This document shows positions 1 to 12,294 of a stretch of 64,000 bases of DNA, piece by piece (the first letter of the stretch is position 1; every line of letters begins with the position of its first letter). The translations under genes were made by a program, and so were the position numbers. The DNA is from Liolophura sinensis. Its lineage: Eukaryota > Mollusca > Polyplacophora > Chitonida > Chitonidae. The notes under the pieces are model-generated. The model did not search any database. It had not been told where the DNA came from and saw nothing but the letters and a program-made list of their open reading frames with translations. Location of the stretch: positions 1,980,160 through 2,044,159 of the forward strand of contig NC_088298.1 of NCBI RefSeq assembly GCF_032854445.1, written 5' to 3'.

Positions 1-841
1 GAAATCCAATTTAAATTGCACTCAGTGTTGTTTACAACAGCCTTAATTCCATTTCCAAATTCTCGTGGGACACAGAGCGTTGATGTACAAGGAGATGTAC
101 AGATGAGAACAAATAGCACTAGAGCATTTCCAAGTTTATCGCTGTTTAATCTAACAGCTGTTCTAACATTTAACACATACAGTTAAAAATTTGTCTGACA
201 GACACTGTCTTTGTTTTTAGTCTTGGCAATCACAGTATTTTCTACTCTGTCAGAAGGCCCTGATTATTCGCATTGATGGGGGTCCGACAATGGAGCCTCA
301 CACTTATAATACCCAAATATAATGACCACACCATTACAAATCCTCCCCCCCCCCCAACCCATCAATACACACACGCATACACTCACCCGACCAGTCCCAG
401 AAGTGCACAGCACAGGTGCTAATAATTTCCTGTCGAGACGGGTGCTAATAATTTCCGAAGACAGGGCCATTGAAAGCGAATGAAACACTTCACGTGTGGA
501 GAAAGGCCGAGTAACTGTTTATTCCTTGTTAGGAAAGTACGAGTGTCAAGCCTGACATAAATTCTCCTACTAATACAGCTTGTACAGCCATTGAGAATAT
601 AGCAATGGGGTCGGGAATACCGAAATGGTAGATAACGCGAATACAGTTTTACGTTTTTGGTAATGCAGAGGAGAGACACGTTTCAAACAAAGCGATGGAA
701 CATTCTAGCCAGATTTTTTTCCATTGTCTTGTCAAATAGTTGGAACTGTCCTTATCGTCGCAAAGCCAAGTACTAAAACGAGTAGCTAAGTACAGATAGG
801 GAAAGCAAATGCTCCATTAGTTCAAAGGTCTGCAGAGTTGC

Positions 842-1415
842 ATACTATTCACTGACTATCTCTTTATCTAGAAATATCTCATATGTAGAAATACTATCCT
901 ATCTCACACCCAGAAACATGCTTTCCATTAATTATTTCTCATATCTAGAAGCACACTATCCATTGACTGTATCTCTTGTATCCAGAATCACTATATCTTA
1001 CATCAAGAAGCACTAACAACTGACCATATCTCAGATCTAGAAACACTATCAATTGACTTTATCTCTTTATCTAGAAACTCACTATCCACACAGTATTTTT
1101 TATATAGAAACACACTACCTATTGACTCTATTTCACTTATCTAGAAACACACTACCTATTGACTCTATCTCTTTATACAGAAACACACTATCCACCAACT
1201 ACACCTTATATCCAGAAACACGCTATCCGTTGACTATATCTCATATTTAGAAACACATTATCCACTGACTATATCCTATCTCTTTCTCTAGAAACACATA
1301 TTCTACGTCATATCTCTTCTACCTTCTATCCATGACTAAGTCTCTTGTATTTAGAAACACACTATCCATTGACTATCTCTTATATCTAGAAACATAATAT
1401 TCATTGAGTATATAA
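842..1415. repeat. Degenerate ~38-bp tandem repeat containing TCTAGA
   Basis: About fourteen imperfect units of 35-42 bp built on 'tatctagaaacacactatc' followed by 'cattgactatatctctt'. The unit often carries an XbaI site (TCTAGA). A 65-codon plus-strand ORF here is only a translation of the repeat and not a gene. Units differ by substitutions and small indels, so the array is old. Confidence 0.85.
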
Positions 1416-1849
1416 TTTTTTTATAACAATTGGAGATACAGTCTTCATTCACTTTATAATCATCATAAACACAGATTCCCAACCATTTGGTTTTAATGCC
1501 TTAAACCTGCTGTAGTAGAAGGGGTGAAGCGCAAATGCGGTTAGTTTCTAGTATACCTAATTCCGACATCAAGAACTGGCACTACAGTTGACTTGGTGTC
1601 CCTAGACAGACATATATCCCACATATTTCATCGTCTCGTGCTCAACTGAGCTATTTGAATGGCGCTTGGAATTTGGAAAGTATTAATACATAGTGAAGGT
1701 TCTGATAGATATCAACTTCTGGACTTACTGCGCATGATTGTTCGGTATACATGTGGTAACTAAAATCGCTCTGAGATCAGTTACCCCCGCCACTTGATAG
1801 TTTCAACGACAAAAACCTTAAAAAACGAGACCACCAGGATTGGAAACAG

Positions 1850-2160
1850 AACGGTGTAAGAGAGCGGAGATCATTTTTACCTAACTGGTATAATTTCTGA
1901 TAGGTCAGTAGCTTACCACTACCGCCATGTTAATCACAGAGAAATGAATAACGAACAGGGCTGAAAAAAACCCAAACAAGTTTATAAGAGAGTGGGATAT
2001 CATTTTTACCTAGCTGGTGCAGAGTTTCTGATAGGTCAGTAGCCCTACCACTATCGCCATATTAATCACAAAGAAGTGAAAATCGATCGGATTGAAAGCA
2101 AAGAAGTGTAGAAGAGGATGTGATGTCCTTTTTTTTTACCTGGTGCAGAGTTTCTTGTAT
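1850..2160. repeat. Three tandem units of ~125 bp
   Basis: Three units starting near 1,858, 1,986 and 2,110, each with 'atcatttttacctagctgg', 'tctgataggtcagtag' and (first two) 'atgttaatcacagagaa'. The third unit is the most decayed. No coding potential. Confidence 0.75.
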
Positions 2161-2269
2161 TGTATCCCGGAAAAATGTCGTCCCTCATGTTTCTAGATGT
2201 TCTTAATTGGCTGAACTACCTTTCGAGTGCGCGGTGGATTTCGCCCTGCATCCAGCACAGAGGAAATCT

Positions 2270-2305
2270 ACCCCCCCTCCCCCCCCCCCCCCCACACACA
2301 CACAC
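2270..2305. repeat. (C)n(CA)n low-complexity tract
   Basis: A C-rich run interrupted by one T, followed by (CA)n. Its length differs from the second copy (about 21,985-22,025), as expected of a slippage-prone tract. It falsely extends minus-strand ORFs through the region. Confidence 0.8.
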
Positions 2306-2479
2306 TCCAACACATCTTGTTGATACAATCTGATACAGAAGTATTCTCATTGCCGTGCCACTGTCATATGTGTTATACATAACTCCACGCCATATGCTGA
2401 GCGCCCCACCCCACAACTCTAAAGGGTATCCCCGGGGGTAGGGACCTGGTTTTGTGACAGTATTTCTTAACAATCAGAA

Positions 2480-3728
2480 AATTCCTACCTCTCCCCGACT
2501 GTTCTCTTACTCAGCCCCACCCCTCTCCGACACCACAGGCTTCACCTGATGAATGAAGCCTCCCTGGGGCGTTCATGCCATGGGGTAACGGTGAAGAATT
2601 ACAGGTTACAGTTTGTAACCATAATGGAAAGAATCTCTCTATATTTAAAAATATGTCTGTGATTTGATTATGTTTGATTCTCACCACAAGGCCTTCAACC
2701 TACTGGTTTCATCTTACATGTCGCCATCTTCATTTACTATGATTGTATTATTTCTTACACATTCTTTTGGGACTAGTGCTCTAGGTTGTTTTGAAAATGG
2801 CTCTTGTAAGTATCGACTTCAGTAGTATAAGAACGTGGAACTTACGCTAAGATGCTTTCTGCTGGGTGTTTCTCTGAAGACTCCAAAAAGCGCATTTCGA
2901 GTTTTCTAAAAGAAATGGTGCATTCCTTATACAAATCAGCCAATGATGACGTCACAAAGTTTATGTAAACTAAATTAGTTTAGCTAACATGGTTTTGAGC
3001 TCAAATGTTTGTCTCAGTTTGCACAACGGCACAGTGTAGCTACGTTGTTTGTTTCAGTTTGCTAATTTTGTTAAATCTTGCCAAGGTAGTTTTGAAAGTA
3101 TGTTTGTATGCTTGGTACATTGCTTCGTAAGGTTGTTTTAAAGATCCCACATAATTGTATTTGATGGTTGAGGAACTGATGTCAGTAGAAATCATGTGCA
3201 ATTCCAGGGGATTTGTTAAAGTAAACAAAGGTACAAGATGCCAGTCCTAACGCAACAGCATCTGTTCTGATCAGTACATGATTCCTCAGTTAAAGATGTC
3301 ATGCATGCCAGGCTTTCTAAAACCGTCTCCCACAGTGCCCCCACTCCCACCACGCCCGCCCCATCAATCTGTAGGATGTAGTGACGACAGTGATCCCGAA
3401 CATTTTCGTGGTTATTTCGTTATTCCGTTTATCCGTTACTCTAAGCGATTGCCTGCGAGCATTGTGCCATAAGTCTTCGAGATGCGACGCACCCAGAACG
3501 AACGCCGCGATTAAGGCAAGCAATCGTCAGATCAAAGTATAAAATTTTACACTAATCTCTTAATCATTTCCCGTTTAGAAAGAACAACATTTCAGAGCGG
3601 CTTATGCACGTTTATATTTTGATTTTGGAGACAAAACTATATTGTTTGAATTGATAAATTTCAGGTAAATATTATACTAAAGTATAATATTATCAGGTTA
3701 CACAGAACAATACCATAAAGCCAGGCAT
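2480..3728. other. Non-coding stretch, nothing recognised
   Basis: No ORF with protein-like composition, SINE or tandem array found. There is a CRE-like 'tgacgtca' at about 2,947 in 'caatgatgacgtcacaaag', but no TATA box or start codon context to call a promoter. The second copy is 22,198-23,456. Confidence 0.5.
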
Positions 3729-3850
3729 ATTCAGATGGTCGGGGATTCCCCCTTGGCTCTACCCGTTTTCCTCCCACCATAATTCTGGCCACCGTCGTAT
3801 AAGTCAAATATTCTTGAGTACGGCGTAGAACACTAATCAAATAAGAAAAT
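3729..3850 (+). mobile_element. SINE family A, 5'-truncated
   Basis: Core and 3' end of the common tRNA-derived SINE in head-to-tail orientation: 'cctcccaccataattctgg', 'cttgagtacggcgtagaac', then 'actaatcaaataa'. The tRNA-like head is missing. Confidence 0.88.
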
Positions 3851-3979
3851 AACTCGATGCCCCTAAAGCATGCTAGAATAAACTGTTTGCAAATACGGGA
3901 AAAGGTTGAACTATCGGAATACAGAATCCGACTCGGTCCCTCGTAATGGAAGGCACAGCCAAGGCCGACAAATCGTACA

Positions 3980-4140
3980 TTATACGACGGCGGCCAGCAT
4001 TATGGTGGGAGGAAACCCACGACCATCCGCAGGTTGCTGAAAGACCTTCCCACATAAGGCCGGAGAGGAAGCCAGCATGAGCTGGACTTGAACTCACAGC
4101 GACCGCATTGGTGAGAGACTCCTGGGTCATTACGCTGAAC
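3980..4140 (-). mobile_element. SINE family A, 3'-truncated
   Basis: On the minus strand this contains the end of the tRNA-like head ('gagttcaagtccagctcat'), the ~30-bp linker and the core. The 'acgccgtactcaagaat' end and AT-rich tail are lacking. It lies in opposite orientation to the SINE at 3,729-3,850, so the two could form a hairpin. A short (TA)n tract follows at 4,147-4,164. Confidence 0.88.
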
Positions 4141-4164
4141 GCGTATGTATATATATATATATAT

Positions 4165-4400
4165 GCGAAGTCGGGAGACCAGGGATCAAACCCGGGTCGG
4201 GTCGTACCAAAAGACTTAAAAAATGGTACTTGCTGCTGCTTCGCTTGGCGCTCAGCACTTTGAGGTTAGAACAAGGAAATATGACTGGTTGGCCCGGTGT
4301 CAATATAATATGACTGAGTGTCTGGTGTCTTCAGCATGATAATTCAGATGCGGCAGATACTGAAATGAACGTCCACTTGTGAATTGGCGTCATTGTTGAA
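4165..4400 (+). mobile_element. SINE family B, partial
   Basis: Begins in a tRNA-like B box ('gggatcaaacccgggtcgg') and continues with 'cgcttggcgctcagcac', 'ggttagaacaaggaaatatg', 'actggttggcccggtgtca' and 'tgactgagtgtctggtgtc'. The minus strand of 11,135-11,420 has the same blocks in the same order, which defines a second SINE-like family. The A box and the 3' end are absent. Confidence 0.75.
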
Positions 4401-5877
4401 TGAGTTGGTGTTGCTTATTTTATGATTTACAGTCATTCTAACTTTCTCATTGTGTAATTTCTCAATTGACTTTCTCAATTAATGATCGTATTTTTTAACT
4501 AAAGCAGGCTTATCATGTGAAAATTCACATATGCGTTTTTTTTCATGTCACATTATATTATAAAATTTCCCGATCTAATGATTAACTCATTATACATTGT
4601 ATCAACATATGCCATTTCATAAACTCCAGCTTAGACTCCATAATTAGGCTCACAAAAATTTTTTAAAAAATTAGACAAATGTTTTGATACAGTCCTATAG
4701 GTCTATTGATGATGTTAACTTTTTGTGATCGCCTTTAAATTAATCACGTTGTAGACTGTGCAGAGGGAGGGAAACAGAACAGCTGGCACTATTCGAGCAG
4801 CTCGAAGTCTGATCTCTCATGAATGTGTACATATATTAATTTTACACCTCGGATATGACGTCATCAGAATGATTAACATTATCATCTTGCCTAGTCCGAT
4901 AATCATCACACGTTAATGTTGTAATGCATTAACACTACATGGCTTCAGCACTGATCATGGCGTGCATCATTCGCTAAAATGGAAACGCTAAAATTAACGA
5001 CATCCACCACCCCCAACCATAACACTAGTCGACCACAGGTTTGGATGGATAACAACTTTGCTAATAATTAAAGGTAATAATTTAGGTAATGAAGTCATTT
5101 ACTGAAATAGTGGCTTAGCCATCGAGTATATCTGTGGAACGGCCTGACGAAGTGCCACAGATAATAAGCATCAGGATTTCAAATTAATACCCGAATTGGA
5201 GGTGATAAATTGTCATATTAAATAGAAAATCTGCCCCGTGTACATGGCCAGTGTTTCTGTGCTCTTAGTACATCACTGACAGAGTCGTAGTAACATGAGT
5301 AAAAGGCTTGCTAAGCCAAAAGTCACCTTTTCCACGCATGCGCGCTAAACAAGTGACGTGTCAATGATACATGTACATACTCCCGCTGGTCATTCATTAC
5401 AAAAGAGAATGGCGTTGCACGTGATTTTCACCAGCAAAGGAAACTCCAATGGGTGGGGGGGGGGGGGGGGTGTTCTTGATTACACATGCGCAATTTGTGC
5501 AGTCAGGTCCAAGATTTGCTTTAGAAATGAAGGATGAAGGAGCACTGATTGGAAAATACTGCGCCGCAGACATTTAGACTGTTGGTACACAATAAATTTC
5601 AGCACTGCTGTTTTGCACCTAGTTAAAAATACATCACAAGTTTGGATGGAATTGAAAACTTTTCCCTGCCCTCTCGCCCTGGAGGGTAATAAAGGAACAA
5701 AATGCTATAACTTCACTTCTGGCAACAACAACAACTAACAAATCGTGGCAGGCTAGGCTGATTTTTTTAAATATGTTGTAGAGAAAAGTGCAAGCTGCAT
5801 GAAGTGTTATGGCACTGTACCCTCGAGAAAGTTAGGGCATATATATTTTTGTGGTTGAAGTTGAAAAATTTTCTACA
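4400..5877. other. Non-coding AT-rich stretch, nothing recognised
   Basis: No coding or repeat signal beyond a G16 homopolymer near 5,455-5,470 and the motif 'gagggagggaaacagaacag' at about 4,763, which resembles the repeat unit at 44,830-45,040. The second copy is 24,128-25,605. Confidence 0.5.
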
Positions 5878-6033
5878 TTTATTTATTTGATCGGTGTTTT
5901 ACGCCGTACACAAGAATATTTCACTTATACAAGGGCGGCCAGAATTATGGTGGGAGGAAACCGGGCAGAACCCGAGGGAAACCCACGACCATCCGCAGGT
6001 AGCTGGTAGACTTTCCCGCGTACAGCCAGAGAA
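5878..6033 (-). mobile_element. SINE family A, head truncated
   Basis: From the plus side: 'tttatttatttgatcggtg', 'ttttacgccgtacacaag', the core 'aattatggtgggaggaaac', then 'accatccgcaggtagctgg'. It ends after the core-proximal linker and the tRNA-like head is absent. Confidence 0.9.
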
Positions 6034-6394
6034 GACCACAGCAATTTGCTACATAAATAGTATGGAAAATTAATATAACCTCTATAGGAAGAACACACTG
6101 GTGATGTTTTCTGTCTCGTGGTTGTAACGAGCAGCTACCCGTTCGGCTTACAAATGAACTGAACTTGTTTATTTACCACGTACGGATAACAAATTATTAC
6201 AAACGTATAGGAAATCTCTCAACTTAAACTTAGCGATTACAGGGAACTTCAAGTTTTGAGCCCAAGCTGCATTTGAGCATCACTCTTTTAGTCATTGGGT
6301 TGCGGGATTGAATACGTTCCATATATAAGCACGAGTGCGCAAACTCTTCACGTGATATAATGAACTATATAACTTCGCGTTACAAAAGACGTGT

Positions 6395-6470
6395 CCCCAG
6401 ATACCCAACCATGCAGCAGAGCTGGATTCGAACCTGGGGCCTCCTTAGTCAGAGGCCGGTTGACTGCAGT
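6395..6470 (-). mobile_element. tRNA-like SINE head fragment
   Basis: On the minus strand a good B box, 'ggttcgaatccagctctgc', lies about 20 bases 3' of 'actaaggaggcc'. No plausible cloverleaf or A box surrounds it, so it is read as an isolated tRNA-derived SINE head and not a tRNA gene. The second copy is at 26,123-26,198. Confidence 0.45.
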
Positions 6471-6553
6471 GAGAAGAACGTTTTTAGAAAAATGAGCCAG
6501 CGATGGGCCTATTTTCTTCAATGTCATACGGTTGGCATTATATTGCACTGCAC

Positions 6554-6806
6554 GGCTCCGTGGCTCAGTTGGTTAGCAGCTTAATGACCCAAATCATCAA
6601 TGCGGTCACTGTGAGTTCAAGTTTAGCGCATGCTGGCTTCCTCTCCGGCCGTGCGTGGGAACACCTGGCAGCAACTTGCAAATGGTTGTGGATTTTCCTC
6701 GGGCTCCGCCTGGTTTTGCTCTCACCATAATGATGACCGCCGTCATATTAGTGAAAAAATTTTGTATACGGCGTAAAACACCAATCAAATCAATCAATAA
6801 ATATAT
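6554..6806 (+). mobile_element. SINE family A, essentially full length
   Basis: Complete head-to-tail copy. It has an A box at 6,561-6,572 ('tggctcagttgg'), a B box at 6,613-6,623 ('gagttcaagtt'), the linker ('gcatgctggcttcctctcc'), the core ('cctggttttgctctcaccat'), then 'atacggcgtaaaacaccaat' and the tail 'caatcaataaata'. Several core substitutions show it is an old insertion. Confidence 0.93.
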
Positions 6807-7979
6807 ACTTCGCTCACATTATCACATGTACAAAGTGCGCTAAACTACATATGATTAAAACCTTGCCGTGTTTGTCTTATACAATAATATATGTCTAGTA
6901 GCTCAATATTGTTTTGCCGGTCGCCAAGGCTATAATAGGTTAAGGGAAGTATTCATTAGCAGTCTCTAGCATACTTAATGTCAAACGTAAATACATATAC
7001 GTACCCGCATGACAGGTAAATACAAATACATATGGATTCAAATGTATCATTATCTAACCTACCTGGACAGGTTCTCAGCATGCGGATCTCTGGCCGATGG
7101 TGACTCGAAAGATGGGATTATACTCAAAGTGCTTTATATATGAGCGCCATCTTGTTTTCTTTTATCCAACCGAAATACGCTGCCTAAATTCAGCCGCTGT
7201 CGTGAAAGAGTGAACACTAAGAAGAAGAAAGAGAAAAAAAAAATAAAAAACACAAGCAACTGACGCCAGTACGACAGGAGATACTAATTAATATCTCGTG
7301 TCCATTTCATTGCCGTTAACACCTGAGGACTTACGTATTATAGGGACTGGAGAGGGAAGCTCGGATTGGATAATGTAAAAACCACAATGTCAGCTACGGA
7401 TTAAACCCGAAGAACAGCCAAACTACATGACAGGTTGTCCTGTACAAATAAATAAAATCCAAGCAAACACGGATTAAAATTTCAAAGGTGTGTTTCGGAC
7501 TGTCGATGATAAACCGCGTCTCCAGGTACAAGCTTTACAAATCCATACGTGATTTTTACCCGTTTCGCTTCTGTTGTTGAATTAAATAAACACAACAGAT
7601 TAAACTAGCAAAAGCTGGACTCGCAACAGGACTGGAGCCAAAAAGGAAATGTAAGGAGGTTCACGGTGCTTGTTGATTATATTATTATTGTTCAATACAG
7701 AAACACGGCTTGTTATATGATATCGTTTCATACAGGACACTGATTTTTGTATTTGTCTACAGAGGAGGAATGAAGTTGAACTACAGCATCATGCATTTAT
7801 TTATTGTTTATCTCCATAATCAAGAATTCTTTAATTATTCCATCGTGGTCAATTTTATGGGTGTATAGGAAATAGAATTAAATGTCCAGAAATAAGCAGC
7901 CAGCCTCTGGCATGTCATTGACGAACTATATATCCCACGAGTGATGTACACGCTCGAAAGCAACACCGGTTAAAGAGAA
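6807..7979. other. Non-coding stretch, nothing recognised
   Basis: AT-rich and without an ORF or array I can interpret. The second copy is 26,537-27,709. Confidence 0.5.
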
Positions 7980-8150
7980 AACGATCTTCAGTGAACGTAA
8001 GACTGCGTATGTCTCCGCACGAATCTCATCGACTGAATGTTGTCTCCCAAGTAAAAATCTTATCTGCAAGTGCTGGGTTTGAACTCACATCTCGCGTGCC
8101 GATTGCTTTAAAAGGCGCGCACCTTGCTCGCTGAACTACTTCCATCTCTC
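7980..8150 (-). mobile_element. tRNA-derived SINE, family C
   Basis: The minus strand starts with a tRNA-like head: A-box-like 'tagttcagcgagc' and B box 'gagttcaaaccc' about 45 bases apart. A unique body follows that on the plus strand reads 'cttcagtgaacgtaagact'. The same head plus body ('cttcaacgaacgttagact') occurs at 50,645-50,800, so this is a family and not a chance match. Confidence 0.65.
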
Positions 8151-9150
8151 AACAACAATAACAACAGCATACTGGTATTACATCGCTTATAGCCAACGAA
8201 GTTTAGACCTAAACCATTTCATGTTTGTTGAACATGACTTTTATGAGCACTTTAATGATTAATTAACTGTGTGTCAGCTGGATTTACAAAACAAGCCGTT
8301 TGGCCAAGAGATACATAAAATCGCCTTCCAATAAATTTCGGTCGATATTCACGAGTTTCCTTACCTGTGTTTTACTGGCTTACCGAAAGGGATATAACGT
8401 CACTGTTTCGCGTTGTGGGCTTTATGGGTGATATGACAGGACAGCAATGATAGTGTTTTTTTTCAGCTGCCCACCAAACGTCAGGAAATTAGTATTTTGT
8501 CTCATGGAGAAAGCCCGTTAAATTTCACATACAAGTGTTAGAGTCTTGCGGCCAGTCAGTGGTTTGCGACATGCTGTGGACATAGGGTTTGTCTCCTTGT
8601 CAAGCCTTACCGACACCTTACACGATATCTCATGTCACAACAGCATGTCCCGGATTACATTCCTTAAAGCTCTACCCAATTCCCAAGAGAAACCAATCGG
8701 AAATATTAAAATGATATAAAAGATACAGAATGGAAGAGAGATAACACAATGGTACAAAACAGTTTACGATTAATAACAATACTTAGCCGTTATAACTGAA
8801 GAGTCGTCAAAAACAATATATTTGAGAGTTTCTGTAAAATGTTCCTCAAGTGACACGATACTAATCCTTATGTGACAATGAATCAAACAGATATGACGTT
8901 GAGTAAGGCAGTTATGCAGGAATGACGTCATGTGGGATTGAAAGTGCGACATCATGTGTGTGGATATACGTCAGTGATGGGTGATGCCAAGTGCTCTTCC
9001 ATGACGTTCCACAACATTTTGTTTCCGTATTACACTCCGAAACGGTTTTAATTGCAATGGAATTTTTGTATATTTAGTAAAGCAATTTAGTATCATTTAA
9101 CTCTGCTTTAAGACATACAGGTCTCGGCCCACTTGTACGAGACCCACTTT

Positions 9151-9231
9151 ACCTTACGAGCACGCAACTGTCAAGTCAATGTAATACCTACACTACTGGT
9201 TGCCATGGTAGTTAAGTGCTCGTAACGTTAA
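9151..9231. repeat. Hairpin-forming inverted repeat
   Basis: The arms 'ttacgagcacgcaact' and 'agttaagtgctcgtaa' face each other across about 48 bases. Near the right arm is 'ggttgccatggtag', close to an RFX X-box. Direct repeats of a 'gagacccactt' motif lie just upstream. Probably the remnant of a foldback element. Confidence 0.5.
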
Positions 9232-9439
9232 GAAGGCTTCGTAGAAGCGCACCCTGGACACTAGGGTAGCCCTTAACGCTTCCCATGCCCACTTGACACA
9301 TTGTTGCACATACATGCAGTGCAATGGAAGGGGCCGGTGCGTTTGTGAGGGCACAGAATGGCTAATATTGCCAGTTAAACACAGAGATTGGGACTACATC
9401 TCTAATGTTTGTAAGCACTGTTGTTTGGTCCATTGATAC

Positions 9440-9590
9440 TTAATGCTTTGCCAAAGAATATTTCATTCTTTCTACGGCAGCCAAATTCATGTGTGGAGGA
9501 AACTGAAATGTTAGGCAAAAACCACCGACCTTTGGCATCTTTGGCAAGTTGCTGAAAAACATTCCTATGACTATATATCGCATGGTGGAT
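9440..9590 (-). mobile_element. Highly diverged SINE-core relic
   Basis: Blocks occur in the same order and spacing as in family A read from the plus side: 'caaagaatatttcattc', 'tctacggcagcca', 'tgtggaggaaactg', 'aaaccaccgacctttggcat', 'aagttgctgaaaaacattcc'. Similarity is weak but collinear over about 130 bp. An (AAAT)n tract at about 9,638-9,668 lies on the wrong side to be its tail. Second copy 29,170-29,320. Confidence 0.45.
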
Positions 9591-10459
9591 GGATATTGCC
9601 AATGAACTTTGGGCCACCTAAACGAGACCAAGATGGCCAAAAATAAATAAATAAATAAATAAAATAAACACAAAATTATGCCGAGTAGGTCGAGTTCGGG
9701 TTTACACTACAACTTCATGCACCCAGCGATTCGAAGACAAGAATCTTAAGTGAGCAGCGACGACCCGTATTTCATTGGTGAAGAAACCGCAATGCGGGGT
9801 CTACGCCCCTCGTTTATCTTTGGTATTTGCGTTAATCATTTTGTAGGTAAAGACTGTTCACACCAGTGATGTTTTGAAACATTGGGCGCTGTGCACGTGC
9901 AAAGATAATCTTGAAGTAGTGAATTTTAAGTAATCAGTGTCCGATTTTTGATTCCCATAGTTGCCTAAAAAGTCTAAAATCTTAAAGAAACATAGAAGTA
10001 GGCAGGAACAAGAATATAGAGAAAGCGAGGCTATGTGGGTCACGTGATTTTGCACACGGCTGACAGTCACATGGGCAAATCATGCGGGTTATTCATAGAT
10101 TCAGCAGTTATACGTCTACAGAACACGTGCCGAGTTGTGTAATGCTATTTGAAATGTAAATTCGCCCACACGGTTCAAGGTTATTGATCGTAACTTACAC
10201 ATCGCTCATTTATGAGTCTACGAAAGGCTTACATACGATTGCTTTTAATGAATACATATTTACCGACCTACAACCACGCTCCCCAAAAATAGCCTTTGAA
10301 ATATTCATCGTTCATAGCGCCGAATTATCACCTAGACCAGTGCATTTACACTTCAGAACTCCTAAAAACATCTCCACCCTGATCATTATGCACACTGTTG
10401 CACTGGTGATTTGTTTAGGTAATACATCCATCAGCAGCTATGTGTTTGGACTTGTATTT

Positions 10460-10652
10460 TGAATATATTTATTTATTTATTTGATTGGTGTGTTACGCCG
10501 TACTCAAGAATATTTCACTTATACGACGACGGCCTGCATTATGGCGGGAGGAAACTCGGGGGAAACCCACGACCACCCGCAGGTTACTTCCCATGTACCG
10601 CCGGAGAGGAAGCCAGCATGAGCTGGACTTGAATTCAAAGCGACCGCAATTT
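10460..10652 (-). mobile_element. SINE family A
   Basis: AT-rich tail, 'gttacgccgtactcaagaat', the core ('ggcgggaggaaactcggggg'), linker and the distal part of the head ('gagctggacttgaattcaa'). A short deletion removes part of the stretch after 'cgcaggtt'. The A-box half of the head is missing. Confidence 0.9.
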
Positions 10653-11134
10653 TTGAATATAATAAGTCAGAAAAAAACACACACAAACAGGAAGTACTTT
10701 AAAAACTCAGTTCTACAAGACAAAATGATGAATCAAGTAGGATATTTGTTTACGGAGTAATCCCACATCAGTGTATATATTCTCAGGAACATCCTCATTG
10801 CCGTTCATTTTTGCATTCCGGGTTTTAGTGACAACTTCTTGGTGCATAAACACGGGGTAGTCTGGTGCATCAAGCTTATCTGGGTATTTGAAAAAAAAAA
10901 CCGCACAGGGAAGCTAGAATCGGCGAACATTTACTGATATCAGAGATACGTCACTAAGTTCAGAGTAAAATGGGTTATCGATCTGTTTTGATTGACTTAA
11001 CGCCATTCTCATGGGTAGTTTAATTTATACGTAGTAAGAGAATAAATACGGAGAAAGAGAAGAGCTCGGATAAAACCACCGGCCTGCAAAATGTAACTGA
11101 CCAACTTTTCGACATATTTCCGAGCAGACCATAA

Positions 11135-11420
11135 TAGTGAATGAATGACTTACTGAATGCTTGGGGTTTAACGTTGTACTGAATAATTTTTTAGTCATAT
11201 GACCTTCTTGGAGTCATAAGGTGTGTGTACACATACAGTGTCTTCTTCTGGCATGTCGAGTCCATGCACAAAAGTATTGCCACCACTGAAGTATCAGGCC
11301 GAAGACACCAGACATGATACCCCACCTAGTGACAATATACTGACACCAGGTCAACCAGTCCCGTGTCTTTGTTCTAACCTCTTAGCGATGAGCGCCAAGC
11401 AAGGAAGCAACAAGTAACTG
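11135..11420 (-). mobile_element. SINE family B, longer copy
   Basis: Reading the plus strand from the tail: 'tgaatgaatgacttactgaa', 'gcttggggtttaacgttgt', 'ttagtcatatgaccttcttgg', then 'gaagacaccagacatgatac', 'ggtcaaccagtcccgtgtc' and 'gagcgccaagcaagg'. The head is lost. The 'tgagtgagtgcttggggttt'-type end is, as I recall, widespread in mollusc genomes, which supports the organism call. Confidence 0.75.
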
Positions 11421-11689
11421 TCAAATGCATTTGATGATGGATGAACTTCAAGTGAGACGAACAGCCCAAAATCTCCACTACAGTGCAGACAGGAGACCCT
11501 GGAATTGTGCCATTTTCACTCTTCATTTCTCCAGGGTTGGAATCGGATGCAACGAGAACGATATTGGAATAAAGCGCCTTCACTGTTGTTGGTGCACATA
11601 TTCGTATCATCTGACAAGAGAACACTGTACCTGGGTAGCACACACGTTGTTTCGAGCCTACAGCCTAGGATTGAACTAACACCTCGTGC

Positions 11690-11925
11690 TTGATTGATTT
11701 ATTAACTTGATTGATGTTTTACGCCGTACTCAAGAATGTTTGACCTAGGCGGCCAGAATTATGGTGGGAGGAACCGGACAGAGCCCTGGGGAAAACCACG
11801 ACCATCCGCAGGTTGCTGGAAGGCCTTCCCACATACGGCCATAGAGGAAGCCAGCATGAGCTGGACATGACCTCACGGCGACTCTGTTATTGAGAGTCTC
11901 TTGGGTTATTGCCCCGCGTGTACAG
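11690..11925 (-). mobile_element. SINE family A
   Basis: Nearly complete minus-strand copy: tail, 'ttttacgccgtactcaagaa', core 'attatggtgggaggaacc', linker, B-box region and anticodon-side head, ending at 'ttgccccgcgtgtacagg'. Only the 5' part of the head is missing. Confidence 0.9.
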
Positions 11926-12294
11926 GTTAGCATCTCAAACGCGTGGCTACGAATCGTTACTTTGGTCCTGGAAAACTCTACATATAGTTTTCATGAAAAA
12001 TGACGCAAAACACAGGAAGTAACCTCTGCTCTGCTATCACTAGTATCAGCCAATCAGTTTCGATTCTCTCTCGCTTTGTGGTATGGTCTTAATGATAACT
12101 CTTCAGCGTTACCAGCAAAATAATGCAGTAAACATGTGATCTGGAAGTAGACATCACGTCCAAAATTGTCACCCTCGCCTCCCTTCCAATCCCAGGGAAC
12201 AAATAAAAGATTTCTCCACTAACCCCAATGGTGAAGTAGCAAATATACGGTTATAAATAAGTTCACTTGGGCAATAGCGACTTTATCCTCTGGA

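Noticed and set aside
6395-6470. tRNA gene
   Set aside because: A good B box is present, but no matching A box, acceptor stem or complete cloverleaf; SINE heads in this window look the same.
9638-9668. (AAAT)n as the tail of a SINE at 9,440-9,590
   Set aside because: It lies on the head side of the core relic, so it cannot be that element's 3' tail; treated as a simple repeat.
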